Origin: Variovorax gossypii
GTDB taxonomy: Bacteria; Pseudomonadota; Gammaproteobacteria; Burkholderiales; Burkholderiaceae_C
Length of the DNA: 64,000 bases
Direction: 5' to 3'
NCBI RefSeq assembly: GCF_003965815.1
Contig: NZ_RXOE01000007.1
Location: 186,001-250,000, forward strand
The translations under genes were made by a program, and so were the position numbers. This document shows positions 7,822 to 17,415 of the stretch, one piece after another (position 1 is the stretch's first letter; each line of letters opens with the position of its first letter). Below the pieces are notes generated by a model. That model saw nothing but the letters and a program-made list of their open reading frames with translations. It did not search any database and was not told the origin of the DNA.

Positions 7822-8934
7822 TCAACGCTTGAAGCGCCCGTCGCTGATGATCGACAGGTCCGCGAAATCGATGCCGCTGTGGTCGGTCGGCGAATAGCTC
7901 ACCTCCAGCCCGCCGCCCAGGTCGTAGCCGCGCAGGCTTTCGAGCGCCGCCACCATCCTTGCGCGCGTGGGCTTGGGGCCGGCGCGGCGCAGGGCCTCCA
8001 CCAGCACCTTGGCCGAGGCGAAGCCCTCGAGCGCGGCCGGCGACAGCTCGGCCTGGCCCTTGGCCTGCGCGAGAGCCAGGGCTTCCTTCACCATCGGCTG
8101 GCCGAGCGAGCGCTCGTTGGGAAACACCTGCGTCACGATCACGCCCTTGCTCGCGTCGCCCAGCTGCTTGATGAAGCCCGACGAGGCGTTGTTCGACAGC
8201 GTGACCACCTGCGCCGCCGAACCCGCCGCACGCAGCGCCTTGATGCCGTCGACCACCGCCACGCCGGAGCCGATCCACACCACGGCCTGCGCATTGGCAT
8301 CCTTGATGGCGGGCACGATGGCCTTGTAGTCGGGCTTGTCGCGGTCGGCCGGGATGGTCACGGTCGGCTTCGCGTTGCCCTTGGCGAAGCCGGTCATCGC
8401 GCCTTCGAGGGCGTCGGAGCCGAAGGAGTCGGTCACGTACACCACCGCGATGCGCGTGAGGCCGATGGTCAGCAGGTGCTGCACCGCCTTCTCGGCCTCG
8501 CGCTGATAGGTGGCGCGAACGTTGAACACGTGCTTCTGCAGCGGCTTGTGCAGCGCCATCGCGCCGGTGGAGGGGCCGATGAGCGCCACGTCGTACTTGT
8601 CGAGCCAGGGGATGATCGCCTGCGAGTGCGGCGTGCCGCGGCTCATGAAGAGCGCCAGCACCTTCTTGTCCTCGATCAGCACGCGTGCGTTCTCGCTGGC
8701 GCGCTTCACGTCGAAGCCGTCGTCCATGCGCAGCACCTCGATCTTCTCGCCGTGGATGCCGCCCTGGGCGTTGGCCGCGTCGATCACCAGCTGCGCGCCG
8801 CCGATGGTCTCGTTCACGCTCGCCGCCACCGAGCCGGTCATGCCGGCGGTCTGCCCGATCAGGATCTGGGCCGACGCGCCGAGCGCGCTGAAGGCCAGCA
8901 GTGCGGTGGCGCAGAGCATGCGCGTTTTCGTCAT
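7822..8934 (-). CDS. ABC transporter substrate-binding protein, LivK/branched-chain amino acid type (copy 2)
   Basis: Tandem paralogue of the 6534-7646 product, also 370 residues with no visible length difference. Signal peptide MTKTRMLCATALLAF…ASAQ, mature start ILIGQTAGMTGSVAASVNE, same GPSTGAMALHKPLQKHVFNVR segment and same C-terminus (ISDGRFKR). The start at 8934 has AAAGG seven bases upstream and is preferred to 8952. A strong terminator follows, so each copy has its own transcript. Transport partners are not in the window. Confidence 0.88.
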   Translation of the reverse strand: MTKTRMLCATALLAFSALGASAQILIGQTAGMTGSVAASVNETIGGAQLVIDAANAQGGIHGEKIEVLRMDDGFDVKRASENARVLIEDKKVLALFMSRGTPHSQAIIPWLDKYDVALIGPSTGAMALHKPLQKHVFNVRATYQREAEKAVQHLLTIGLTRIAVVYVTDSFGSDALEGAMTGFAKGNAKPTVTIPADRDKPDYKAIVPAIKDANAQAVVWIGSGVAVVDGIKALRAAGSAAQVVTLSNNASSGFIKQLGDASKGVIVTQVFPNERSLGQPMVKEALALAQAKGQAELSPAALEGFASAKVLVEALRRAGPKPTRARMVAALESLRGYDLGGGLEVSYSPTDHSGIDFADLSIISDGRFKR

Positions 8935-9121
8935 GGAAACCTTTCGAGGCAATGCGGGCGCCCGGTTCGGGCTGCCATGAAAACAAATGTGGTATTTGTT
9001 TCTGAAAGTGTCGTGAATTCCATCAGGACAAACCCCTGCGCAACCCCCGACCTTGTGACCTAGTGCGCAAACCCGTCACGGAGCACTCCCTAGAATGTTT
9101 GCCCCACCCCCCAAGGCACTC

Positions 9122-12100
9122 ATGACACAGGGCTCCATCCGGATTCGCGGCGCGCGCCAGCACAACCTCCAGAACCTCGATCTCGACATCCGCACCGGCG
9201 AAATGACGGTGGTCACCGGGCCCAGCGGCTCGGGCAAGTCGAGTCTCGTTTTCGACACCCTCTATGCCGAAGGCCAGCGGCGCTACGTGGAGACCTTCTC
9301 CGCCTATGCGCGCCAGTTCCTGGACCGCATGGACAAGCCGGCCGTCGACAAGGTCGAAGGCGTGCCGCCCGCCATCGCCATCGACCAGACCAACCCGGTG
9401 CGCTCCTCGCGCTCCACGGTCGGCACGATGACCGAGCTGAACGACCACCTGAAGCTGCTCTTCGCGCGCGCGGCGAACCTGTTCGACCGCGAGACCGCGC
9501 TGCCGGTGCGCCACGACTCGCCCGACAGCATCTACGCGCAGATCGTCGAGCGCGCGGCCGCGGCGGGTGATCCGCGCCTCGTGGTCACCTTCCCGGTCGA
9601 ACTGCCGGCGAGCACCACGGCCGAGGAGGTCACGCAATGGCTGTCGGCGAGCGGCTTCACGCGCGTGCAGGCCGAGCGCGAGGTGGCCACGCCCACCGGG
9701 CCGCGCAAGGTGCTCGACGTGGTGGCCGACCGCTTCCGCGCATCGAGCGCCGAGCGCTCGCGCGTGGTGGAAGCCATCGAGGTTGCGCTCAAGCGCGGCA
9801 GCGGGCGCGTCACGGTGCATGCCACGGGGTCCGAGGAAAACGCGTCCACCGACGTGTGGAAGTTCTCGACCGGCCTGCACTGCCCCGAGAGCGACATCCG
9901 CTACGCCGACCCGATCCCGTCGATGTTCTCGTTCAACTCGGCCGTCGGCGCCTGCGAGACCTGCCGCGGCTTCGGCCGCGTGATCGGCGTCGACCTGGGG
10001 CTGGTGATCCCGAACGACAAGCTCACGCTGCGCGCCGGCGCCATCAAGACCATCCAGACGCCGGCATGGAAAGAGGCGCAGGACGACCTCATGCGCCACG
10101 CAGAGGCGGCCGGCATTCCGCGCGACACGCCCTGGAACAAGCTCACCGAGGAGCAGAAGCACTGGGTGATCGAGGGCACGCCCAACTACAAGGAAGGCAA
10201 CTGGAACAAGCAGTGGTACGGCGTGCGCCGCTTCTTCGGCTACCTGGAGAGCAAGGCCTACAAGATGCACATCCGCGTGCTCTTGTCCAAGTACCGCAGC
10301 TACACGCCGTGCCCCACCTGCAGCGGCGCGCGCCTGAAGCTCGACAGCCTGCTGTGGCGCATCGGCAGCAAGGAAGACGCCGACGCGGTGCTGCCGCCCG
10401 AGAAGCGCTTCATGCCCACCGGCGCCAGGTGGACGCGCGCGCAGCTCGAGGCGCTGCCCGGCCTGTGCCTGCACGACCTGATGCTGCTGCCCATCGAGCG
10501 GCTGCGCCAGCTCTTCGACCGCATCGAGCACCGCAGCAACGGCCACACGGCGAGCGAAGGCGAGCTGCAGGCGCTGAAGCTGCTGTTCGAGGAAATCACC
10601 ACGCGCCTGCGCTACCTGCACGACGTGGGCATCGGCTACCTCACGCTCGACCGCCAGAGCCGCACGCTCAGCGGCGGCGAGGTGCAGCGCATCAACCTCA
10701 CCACCGCGCTCGGCACCTCGCTGGTCAACACGCTGTTCGTGCTCGACGAGCCCAGCATCGGCCTGCATCCGCGCGACATGAACCGCATCACCGAGGCCAT
10801 GCTGCGCCTGCGCGATGCAGGCAACACGCTGGTGGTGGTCGAGCACGACCCGGCCGTGATGCTGGCCGCCGATCGCGTGATCGACATGGGCCCGGGCCCC
10901 GGCGCGCGCGGCGGGCAGGTGGTGTTCGATGGCACCACCGACCAGCTGCGCGATGCCGACACGCTCACCGGCCAGTACCTGGGCGGGCGCAAGAAGATCG
11001 GCATGGGCTTCAAGCGCCTCGTGAGCGAGAACACGCACCGGCTCATCCTCGAAGGCGTGCGCGAGCACAACCTGAAGAACGTGACGGTCGAGTTCCCGCT
11101 GGCGCGGCTCGTGTGCGTTACCGGCGTGAGCGGTTCGGGCAAGTCCACGCTCATACAGGACGTGCTGGCGCCGGCGCTCATGCGCCACTTCGGCAAGGCC
11201 ACCGAGAGCCCGGGCGCGCACGACCGCCTGCTGGGTGCCGACCACCTCGGCGACGTGGTGTTCGTCGACCAGTCGCCCATCGGCAAGACCGCGCGCTCCA
11301 ACCCGGCGAGCTACGTGGGCGCGTGGGACGCCATTCGCGAGATCTTCGCCACCGCGACGCTCTCGCGCCAGCGCGGCTACACCGCCAGCAAGTTCAGCTT
11401 CAACTCCGGCGACGGGCGCTGCCCGACCTGCGGCGGCTCGGGCTTCGAGCACGTCGAGATGCAGTTCCTGTCCGACGTGTACCTGCGCTGCCCCGACTGC
11501 GACGGCAAGCGCTACCGCCCCGAGATCCTCGAAGTGCGCGTGGAGCGCAAGGGCAGGAGCTACAACGTTGCCGACGTGCTCGAACTCACCGTGGCCGAGG
11601 CGGCGGCGGTGTTCGAGGCCGACCGCGACGTGCTGCGCGTGCTGCAGCCGATTTCCGACGTGGGCCTGGACTACGTCAAGCTCGGCCAGCCCGTGCCTAC
11701 GCTCAGCGGCGGCGAGGCGCAGCGGCTGAAGCTCGCGGGCTTCCTGGCCGAGGCCGCGAAGAACGCCACCGCCAGCAAGCAGTCGGTGGCGCGCAAGGGC
11801 ACGCTCTTCCTGTTCGACGAGCCGACCACCGGCCTGCACTTCGACGACATCGCGCGACTGATGCGCGCGCTGCGCAAGCTGCTGGACGCCGGCCATTCGC
11901 TGATCGTGATCGAGCACAACCTCGACGTGATCCGCGCCAGCGACTGGCTCATCGACCTCGGCCCCGAAGGCGGCGAGGGCGGCGGCCAGGTGGTGGCCGA
12001 AGGCACGCCCGAGCAGCTGCGCGAGAACCGCGCCTCGCTCACCGGCGCCGCGCTGGCCGACTACGAGCTGGCCATCGGCCCCGACGCCTACAAGGTGGCC

Positions 12101-14872
12101 GAGCGCGCCGCGCGCCGCTACATCGCCAACGCCAAGAAGGCGCCGGGCGCCGATGCCGTGGAGATCGTCAACGCGCGCGAGCACAACCTGAAGAACCTGA
12201 GCGTGGACATCCCGCGCGGCAAGTTCAGCGTGGTGACGGGCGTGAGCGGATCGGGCAAGTCGACGCTGGCCTTCGACATCCTGTTCAACGAAGGGCAGCG
12301 CCGCTACCTGGAATCGCTCAACGCCTACGCGCGCAGCATCGTGCAGCCGGCCGGCCGGCCCGAGGTGGACGCGGTGTACGGCATCCCGCCGACCGTGGCC
12401 ATCGAGCAGCGCCTGTCGCGCGGCGGGCGCAAGAGCACGGTGGGCACCACCACCGAGGTGTGGCACTTCCTGCGCCTCTTGTACGTGAAGCTGGGCATCC
12501 AGCACTGCATCCACGACGGCGCCGCCGTGCAGCCGCAGACGCCCGACAGCATCGCCGCGCAGCTCATGCGCAACTTCAAGGGCCAGCACATCGGCCTGCT
12601 CGCGCCGCTGGTGACCAACCGCAAGGGCGTGTACACCGAGCTGGCCGACTGGGCGCGCCCGCGCGGCTTCACGCATCTGCGCGTGGACGGCGACTTCCTG
12701 CCGACCACCGGCTTCCCGCGCATCGACCGCTTCAAGGAGCACAGCATCGAGCTGCCGGTGGCCAGCCTCGACGTGCTGCCCTCGAAGGAGAACGAGCTGC
12801 GCGAGGCGCTGGCCAAGGCGCTGGAGCACGGCAAGGGCGTGGTGCACGTGCTGAGCGAGCTCGACGGGCTGCGCGCCGCGATGATGGCGGGCGTGTCCGC
12901 GGCCGGCATCGGCCGCCTCAACGTGTTCTCCACGCTGCGCGCCTGCCCGGTGTGCAGCACCAGCTACGCAGAGCTCGATCCGCGCCTGTTCAGCTACAAC
13001 AGCAAGCACGGCTGGTGCCCCGACTGCGTGGGCACCGGCGTCAAGCTCAGCAAGGACCAGCGCAAGGTGTTCGACGACTCCGTGCTGGCCGGCGACGACA
13101 AGGGCCGCGAGCAGACCTTCGCCGAGCCCGAGGTGGAAGACCTGGCCGACGTGGCCTGCCCGACCTGCGAGGGCACGCGCCTGAACGCCACGGCGCGCGC
13201 CGTGAGCTTCGGCACCGCGTCCGACGGCTCGGGCGGCATCGGCATCACCGAGCTCGCGCGCATGAGCGTGACCGAGGTGCGGCAGTGGTTCGACGGGCTG
13301 ACGCTCACCGGCCGCGAAGCCGAGATCGCGCGCGACCTGGTGCCGGAAATCAGGAGCCGGCTCGAGTTCCTGGAAGAAGTGGGCCTGGGCTACCTCACGC
13401 TCGACCGCGGCGCGCCCACGCTGTCGGGCGGCGAGGCGCAGCGCATCCGCCTTGCGGCGCAGCTCGGCAGCAACCTGCAGGGCGTGTGCTATGTGCTCGA
13501 CGAGCCGACCATCGGCCTGCACGCGCGCGACAACCAGATCCTGCTCGACGCCCTGCACAAGCTCGGCGACAAGGGCAACACGCTGGTGGTGGTGGAGCAC
13601 GACGAGGACACCATCCGCCGCGCCGACCACATCATCGACATCGGCCCGAGCGCCGGCAAGCGCGGCGGCAGGCTGGTGGCCGAAGGCACGGTGGCCGACA
13701 TCCAGAAGGCCGACGACTCGCAGACCGGCCGCTACCTGCGCGACGCCATCAGGCACCCGCTGCAGGCGCGCCGCCTGGTGCCCTCGCCCGACCCCAAGGC
13801 CGGGAAGAGCGGCGAGTGGCTCACCGTGCACGGCGCCGACCTGCACAACCTGCAGGACGTGACCGCCACGCTGCCGCTGCAGCGCCTGGTGGTCGTCACG
13901 GGCGTCAGCGGCTCGGGCAAGTCCACGCTGGCGCGCGACGTGCTGCTGGCCAACGTGCAGGCCATCGTGACGCAGCGCATGACCAAGGCGGGCCGCGACT
14001 CGGACGCCGCGGGCAAGCGCCCGGCATGGGCGGGCTGCCGCAGCGTCGAAGGCTACGAGACCATCGACCGCGTGCTCGAGGTCGACCAGACGCCCATCGG
14101 CAAGACGCCGCGCAGCTGCCCGGCCACCTACATCGGCTTCTGGGACACCATCCGCAAGCTCTTCGCCGACACGCTGGAGGCCAAGGCGCGCGGCTACGGC
14201 CCGGCGCGCTTCAGCTTCAACACCGGCGAAGGCCGCTGCCCGGGCTGCGAGGGCGCGGGCGTGCGCACCATCGAGATGAGCTTCCTGCCCGACGTGAAGG
14301 TGCCCTGCGAGGTCTGCCACGGCGCGCGCTTCAACCCCGAGACGCTGGCCGTGAGCTGGCGCGGCAAGAGCATCGGCGACGTGCTGAAGATGGAAGTCGA
14401 CGAGGCCGTCGAGTTCTTCGCGAGCATGCCCAACATCAGCCATCCGCTGCAGCTGCTGAAGGACGTGGGGCTGGGCTACCTCACGCTGGGGCAGCCCTCG
14501 CCCACGCTCTCGGGCGGCGAGGCGCAGCGCATCAAGCTGGTGACCGAGCTGAGCAAGGTGCGCGACGACATCACCCGCCGCGGCCAGAAGGCGCCGCACA
14601 CGCTGTACGTGCTCGACGAGCCGACCGTGGGCCTGCACATGGCCGACGTCGAGAAGCTGATCCACGTGCTGCACCGGCTGGTGAACGGCGGCCACAGCGT
14701 GGTGGTGATCGAGCACGACCTCGACCTGATCGCCGAGGCCGACTGGATCCTCGACCTCGGGCCCGAGGGCGGCAACGCGGGCGGGCGCATCGTCGCGGCG
14801 GCGCCGCCTGAAGAAGTGGTGCGGCTGGGCACGCACACCGGCGTGGCCCTGGCGCCGGTGCTGGCGCGGTAG
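9122..14872 (+). CDS. uvrA: Tandem-fused UvrA-type excinuclease ABC subunit A (about 1916 residues)
   Basis: DNA-damage recognition ATPase of nucleotide excision repair, here two UvrA-like units in one chain. Four P-loops (GPSGSGKSS near residue 39; GVSGSGKST near 665, 1038 and 1593) and four LSGGE signatures (near 516, 860, 1433, 1795) are visible, where normal UvrA (about 940 residues) has two of each. Zinc-module cysteine pairs occur in both halves (for example CPTCGGSGF…CPDCDG and CPGCEGAGV…CEVCHG). The region LLAPLVTNRKGVYTEL in unit 2 resembles the UvrB-binding domain of standard UvrA; unit 1 has a divergent equivalent. The ATG at 9122 is preferred; an ATG at 9095 overlaps a possible -10 (TAGAAT, 9091-9096). 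A separate standard uvrA probably exists elsewhere. Confidence 0.9.
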   Translation: MTQGSIRIRGARQHNLQNLDLDIRTGEMTVVTGPSGSGKSSLVFDTLYAEGQRRYVETFSAYARQFLDRMDKPAVDKVEGVPPAIAIDQTNPVRSSRSTVGTMTELNDHLKLLFARAANLFDRETALPVRHDSPDSIYAQIVERAAAAGDPRLVVTFPVELPASTTAEEVTQWLSASGFTRVQAEREVATPTGPRKVLDVVADRFRASSAERSRVVEAIEVALKRGSGRVTVHATGSEENASTDVWKFSTGLHCPESDIRYADPIPSMFSFNSAVGACETCRGFGRVIGVDLGLVIPNDKLTLRAGAIKTIQTPAWKEAQDDLMRHAEAAGIPRDTPWNKLTEEQKHWVIEGTPNYKEGNWNKQWYGVRRFFGYLESKAYKMHIRVLLSKYRSYTPCPTCSGARLKLDSLLWRIGSKEDADAVLPPEKRFMPTGARWTRAQLEALPGLCLHDLMLLPIERLRQLFDRIEHRSNGHTASEGELQALKLLFEEITTRLRYLHDVGIGYLTLDRQSRTLSGGEVQRINLTTALGTSLVNTLFVLDEPSIGLHPRDMNRITEAMLRLRDAGNTLVVVEHDPAVMLAADRVIDMGPGPGARGGQVVFDGTTDQLRDADTLTGQYLGGRKKIGMGFKRLVSENTHRLILEGVREHNLKNVTVEFPLARLVCVTGVSGSGKSTLIQDVLAPALMRHFGKATESPGAHDRLLGADHLGDVVFVDQSPIGKTARSNPASYVGAWDAIREIFATATLSRQRGYTASKFSFNSGDGRCPTCGGSGFEHVEMQFLSDVYLRCPDCDGKRYRPEILEVRVERKGRSYNVADVLELTVAEAAAVFEADRDVLRVLQPISDVGLDYVKLGQPVPTLSGGEAQRLKLAGFLAEAAKNATASKQSVARKGTLFLFDEPTTGLHFDDIARLMRALRKLLDAGHSLIVIEHNLDVIRASDWLIDLGPEGGEGGGQVVAEGTPEQLRENRASLTGAALADYELAIGPDAYKVAERAARRYIANAKKAPGADAVEIVNAREHNLKNLSVDIPRGKFSVVTGVSGSGKSTLAFDILFNEGQRRYLESLNAYARSIVQPAGRPEVDAVYGIPPTVAIEQRLSRGGRKSTVGTTTEVWHFLRLLYVKLGIQHCIHDGAAVQPQTPDSIAAQLMRNFKGQHIGLLAPLVTNRKGVYTELADWARPRGFTHLRVDGDFLPTTGFPRIDRFKEHSIELPVASLDVLPSKENELREALAKALEHGKGVVHVLSELDGLRAAMMAGVSAAGIGRLNVFSTLRACPVCSTSYAELDPRLFSYNSKHGWCPDCVGTGVKLSKDQRKVFDDSVLAGDDKGREQTFAEPEVEDLADVACPTCEGTRLNATARAVSFGTASDGSGGIGITELARMSVTEVRQWFDGLTLTGREAEIARDLVPEIRSRLEFLEEVGLGYLTLDRGAPTLSGGEAQRIRLAAQLGSNLQGVCYVLDEPTIGLHARDNQILLDALHKLGDKGNTLVVVEHDEDTIRRADHIIDIGPSAGKRGGRLVAEGTVADIQKADDSQTGRYLRDAIRHPLQARRLVPSPDPKAGKSGEWLTVHGADLHNLQDVTATLPLQRLVVVTGVSGSGKSTLARDVLLANVQAIVTQRMTKAGRDSDAAGKRPAWAGCRSVEGYETIDRVLEVDQTPIGKTPRSCPATYIGFWDTIRKLFADTLEAKARGYGPARFSFNTGEGRCPGCEGAGVRTIEMSFLPDVKVPCEVCHGARFNPETLAVSWRGKSIGDVLKMEVDEAVEFFASMPNISHPLQLLKDVGLGYLTLGQPSPTLSGGEAQRIKLVTELSKVRDDITRRGQKAPHTLYVLDEPTVGLHMADVEKLIHVLHRLVNGGHSVVVIEHDLDLIAEADWILDLGPEGGNAGGRIVAAAPPEEVVRLGTHTGVALAPVLAR

Positions 14873-14876
14873 GGCA

Positions 14877-14902
14877 GGGCGGGGCTCGCCTCCGCCCCTT
14901 TT
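14877..14902 (+). terminator. Probable terminator after the fused uvrA
   Basis: GGGCGG and CCGCCC arms with a nine-base loop are followed by CTTTT, right after the uvrA stop. Stem is short but GC-rich; the T-run is only four. Confidence 0.5.
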
Positions 14903-14912
14903 CCTGCTCCTC

Positions 14913-16391
14913 TTACTTCTGGATGTCGCCCAGGCAGAGGTACTTGATCTCGACGTAGTCGTCCATGCCGTGGTGCGAGCCTTCGCGCCCCAGGCCCGAC
15001 TGCTTCACGCCGCCGAAGGGCACGTGCTCGGTGGCGATCACGCCGGCATTGATGCCGACCATGCCGTACTCCAGCGCCTCCGCCACGCGAAAGATCCGGC
15101 CCACGTCGCGGGTGTAGAAGTAGCTCGCCAGGCCGAACTCGGTGTTGTTCGCCGCGTCGATGCCGTCCTGCTCGGTCCTGAAGCGGAACACGGGCGCGAA
15201 GGGGCCGAAAGTTTCCTCCCGCGCGCACAGCATGTCGGGCGTGGCTTCGGCAATCACGGTCGGCTCGAAGAACTGGCCCTGCAACCGGTGGCCCCCCGCC
15301 AGCACCTTGCCGCCCTTGGCGACGGCGTCGGCCACATGGCGCTGCACCTTGTCGAGGGCGGCATCCTCGATCAGCGGGCCCTGCACCACGCCGTCGTCGA
15401 AGCCGTTGCCGACCTTGAGCGCCCTGACCCTGGCGGCGAACTTCTCGACGAATGCGTCATAGATGCCTTCCTGCACATACAGCCGGTTCGCGCACACGCA
15501 GGTCTGGCCGGCGTTGCGGTACTTGCTCGCGATGGCGCCCTCGACCGCCGAATCGAGATCGGCGTCGTCGAACACCAGGAAGGGCGCGTTGCCGCCCAGC
15601 TCCAGCGACAGCTTCTTGACCGTGGGTGCGCACTGGCTCATCAGGATGCGGCCCACTTCCGTGGAGCCCGTGAAGCTCAGGTGGCGCACGACGTCGCTCT
15701 CGCACAGCTCCTTGCCGATCGCGATGCTGTTCTGGCTGTCGGCCGTGAGCACGTTGAGCACGCCCGCCGGAATGCCGGCGCGCACGGCCAGTTCCGCCGC
15801 GGCGAGCGCGGTCAGCGGCGTGAGTTCGGCCGGCTTGATGACGACCGTGCAGCCCGCGGCCAGCGCCGGCGCCACCTTGCGGGTGATCATGGCCAGCGGA
15901 AAATTCCACGGCGTGATCGCCGCGCACACGCCGATGGGCTGCTTCATCACCAACAGGCGGCGGTTGTTGTCGAACTGCGGCAGCACCTCGCCATTCACGC
16001 GCTTGGCTTCTTCGGCAAACCACTCGATGAAGCTCGCGCCGTAGGCGACCTCGCCCTTGGCCTCGGCAAAGGGCTTGCCCTGCTCGGCGGTCATCAGGCG
16101 GCCCAGGTCTTCGGTGTTGGCGACCAGCAGGTCGAACCACTTGCGCAGCACGATGCTGCGTTCCTTGCCGGTCTTGCCGCGCCAGGCGGCGAGCGCCTCG
16201 TTGGCGGCGGCAATGGCATGCGCGGCGTCCGCACGCGTAAGGTTGGCGACGTCGACCAGCTTGCGGCCGGTGGCCGGGTCGTTCACGTCGAAGCGGCTGG
16301 CGCCGGCGACCCATTTGCCGGCGATCAGTGCGTCGGTCTTGAGCAGGGTCGGGTCGTTCAGCAGTGCGAGGGGGGATGTCTTCGTATCCAT
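14913..16391 (-). CDS. gabD: NAD(P)-dependent succinate-semialdehyde dehydrogenase
   Basis: Oxidises succinic semialdehyde to succinate, the last step of GABA catabolism. The 492-residue product aligns in length and motifs with GabD: ITPWNFPLAMITRK, the coenzyme loop SFTGSTEVGRILM, catalytic Glu264 in LELGGNAP and catalytic Cys298 in GQTCVCANR. The Cys-x-Cys arrangement is typical of bacterial SSADH. It is the last gene of a seven-gene operon starting with gabT, 50 bases after the ureohydrolase gene, which strongly supports the substrate assignment. Confidence 0.94.
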   Translation of the reverse strand: MDTKTSPLALLNDPTLLKTDALIAGKWVAGASRFDVNDPATGRKLVDVANLTRADAAHAIAAANEALAAWRGKTGKERSIVLRKWFDLLVANTEDLGRLMTAEQGKPFAEAKGEVAYGASFIEWFAEEAKRVNGEVLPQFDNNRRLLVMKQPIGVCAAITPWNFPLAMITRKVAPALAAGCTVVIKPAELTPLTALAAAELAVRAGIPAGVLNVLTADSQNSIAIGKELCESDVVRHLSFTGSTEVGRILMSQCAPTVKKLSLELGGNAPFLVFDDADLDSAVEGAIASKYRNAGQTCVCANRLYVQEGIYDAFVEKFAARVRALKVGNGFDDGVVQGPLIEDAALDKVQRHVADAVAKGGKVLAGGHRLQGQFFEPTVIAEATPDMLCAREETFGPFAPVFRFRTEQDGIDAANNTEFGLASYFYTRDVGRIFRVAEALEYGMVGINAGVIATEHVPFGGVKQSGLGREGSHHGMDDYVEIKYLCLGDIQK

Positions 16392-16441
16392 GGTGTCGTG
16401 TTGTCTCGAAGGAATTGAATAACCGGTGCAGGCACCCGGTG

Positions 16442-17404
16442 TCAGCGGAAAGGAACGCCGGGGAGCACGCAGAGCATTTCGTAGAGCAGATTGGCCCCGA
16501 GCAGCGCGGTGTTCCCGCTCGTGTCGTAGGGCGGGCTGACCTCCACCAGGTCGGCGCCCACCACGTTCAGGCCGCGGCAGCCGCGCACGATCTCCAGCGC
16601 CTGCGGCACGGTGAGCCCGCCGATCTCGGGCGTGCCCGTGCCGCCGGCGAACGAAGGATCGATGCCGTCGATGTCGAAGCTGATGTAGACCGGATGAGTC
16701 GGCCCGATGCGCTCGCGAACCTGCGCCATCAACGGCGCGAGCGACTGGTACCAGACCTCGTGCGCCTGCACCACGGTGAAGCCCTGCTCGCGCGGCCAGT
16801 CGAAATCGTCCGCCGCATAGCCGGTGCCGCGCAGGCCGATCTGCCAGACCTTGTCGCAGGCCAGCAGCCCTTCTTCGACGGCGCGCCGGAACGGCGTGCC
16901 GTGGGCGATGCGCTCGCCGAACATGTCGTCGTTCACGTCCGCATGGGCGTCGACGTGCACCAGCGCGACCGGACCATGCCTGCGCGCCACCGCGCGCAGG
17001 ATCGGCAGCGCGATGGTGTGGTCGCCGCCGAGCGTGAGCGGCGCGCAGCCGGCGGCCAGCACCGTGTCGTAGAAGGCCGAGATGATGGCCAGCGACTTGT
17101 CGAGCGAATAGGTGTTGATCGGCACGTCGCCCAGGTCGGCCACGCTCAGCTTGTCGAAGGGCGCCGCGCCGGTGGCCATGTTGTAGGGCCTCAGCAGCGC
17201 CGACTCGGCGCGGATCTGGCGCGGTCCGAAGCGCGCTCCCGGCCGGTTGGAAGTGCCGATGTCCAGCGGCACGCCGATGAACGCCGCGTCCAGTCCTTCG
17301 GGCGATGTTGCGGAAGGCAGCCGCATCATCGTGCCGGGGCCGGCGAAGCGCGGCATGGTGTTGCCGCCGAGCGGCTGGTTCGGTGTCGTTGCAGTGGTGG
17401 GCAT
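16442..17404 (-). CDS. Ureohydrolase of the agmatinase/guanidinobutyrase family
   Basis: Binuclear-manganese enzyme that releases urea from a guanidino compound. All metal ligands are present in the 320-residue product: His129 (GGDHT), Asp152/His154/Asp156 (DAHAD) and Asp244/Asp246 (SFDIDGIDPSFAGGTGTPE). Family members act on agmatine, 4-guanidinobutyrate or 3-guanidinopropionate, which motif inspection cannot separate. Because gabT and gabD share its operon, 4-guanidinobutyrate to GABA plus urea (GbuA-type) is the most coherent role; agmatine to putrescine is the alternative. Start at 17404 (MPTTATTPNQPLGG) lies 11 bases after the permease stop. Confidence 0.9.
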   Translation of the reverse strand: MPTTATTPNQPLGGNTMPRFAGPGTMMRLPSATSPEGLDAAFIGVPLDIGTSNRPGARFGPRQIRAESALLRPYNMATGAAPFDKLSVADLGDVPINTYSLDKSLAIISAFYDTVLAAGCAPLTLGGDHTIALPILRAVARRHGPVALVHVDAHADVNDDMFGERIAHGTPFRRAVEEGLLACDKVWQIGLRGTGYAADDFDWPREQGFTVVQAHEVWYQSLAPLMAQVRERIGPTHPVYISFDIDGIDPSFAGGTGTPEIGGLTVPQALEIVRGCRGLNVVGADLVEVSPPYDTSGNTALLGANLLYEMLCVLPGVPFR

Positions 17405-17415
17405 CGTGTGTGTAT

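Noticed and set aside
9023..14836. A 1937-codon minus-strand open frame opposite the fused uvrA
   Set aside because: It mirrors the uvrA coding strand in a GC-rich genome; its translation is rich in Ala, His, Arg and Val with no domain, while the plus frame has complete UvrA motifs.
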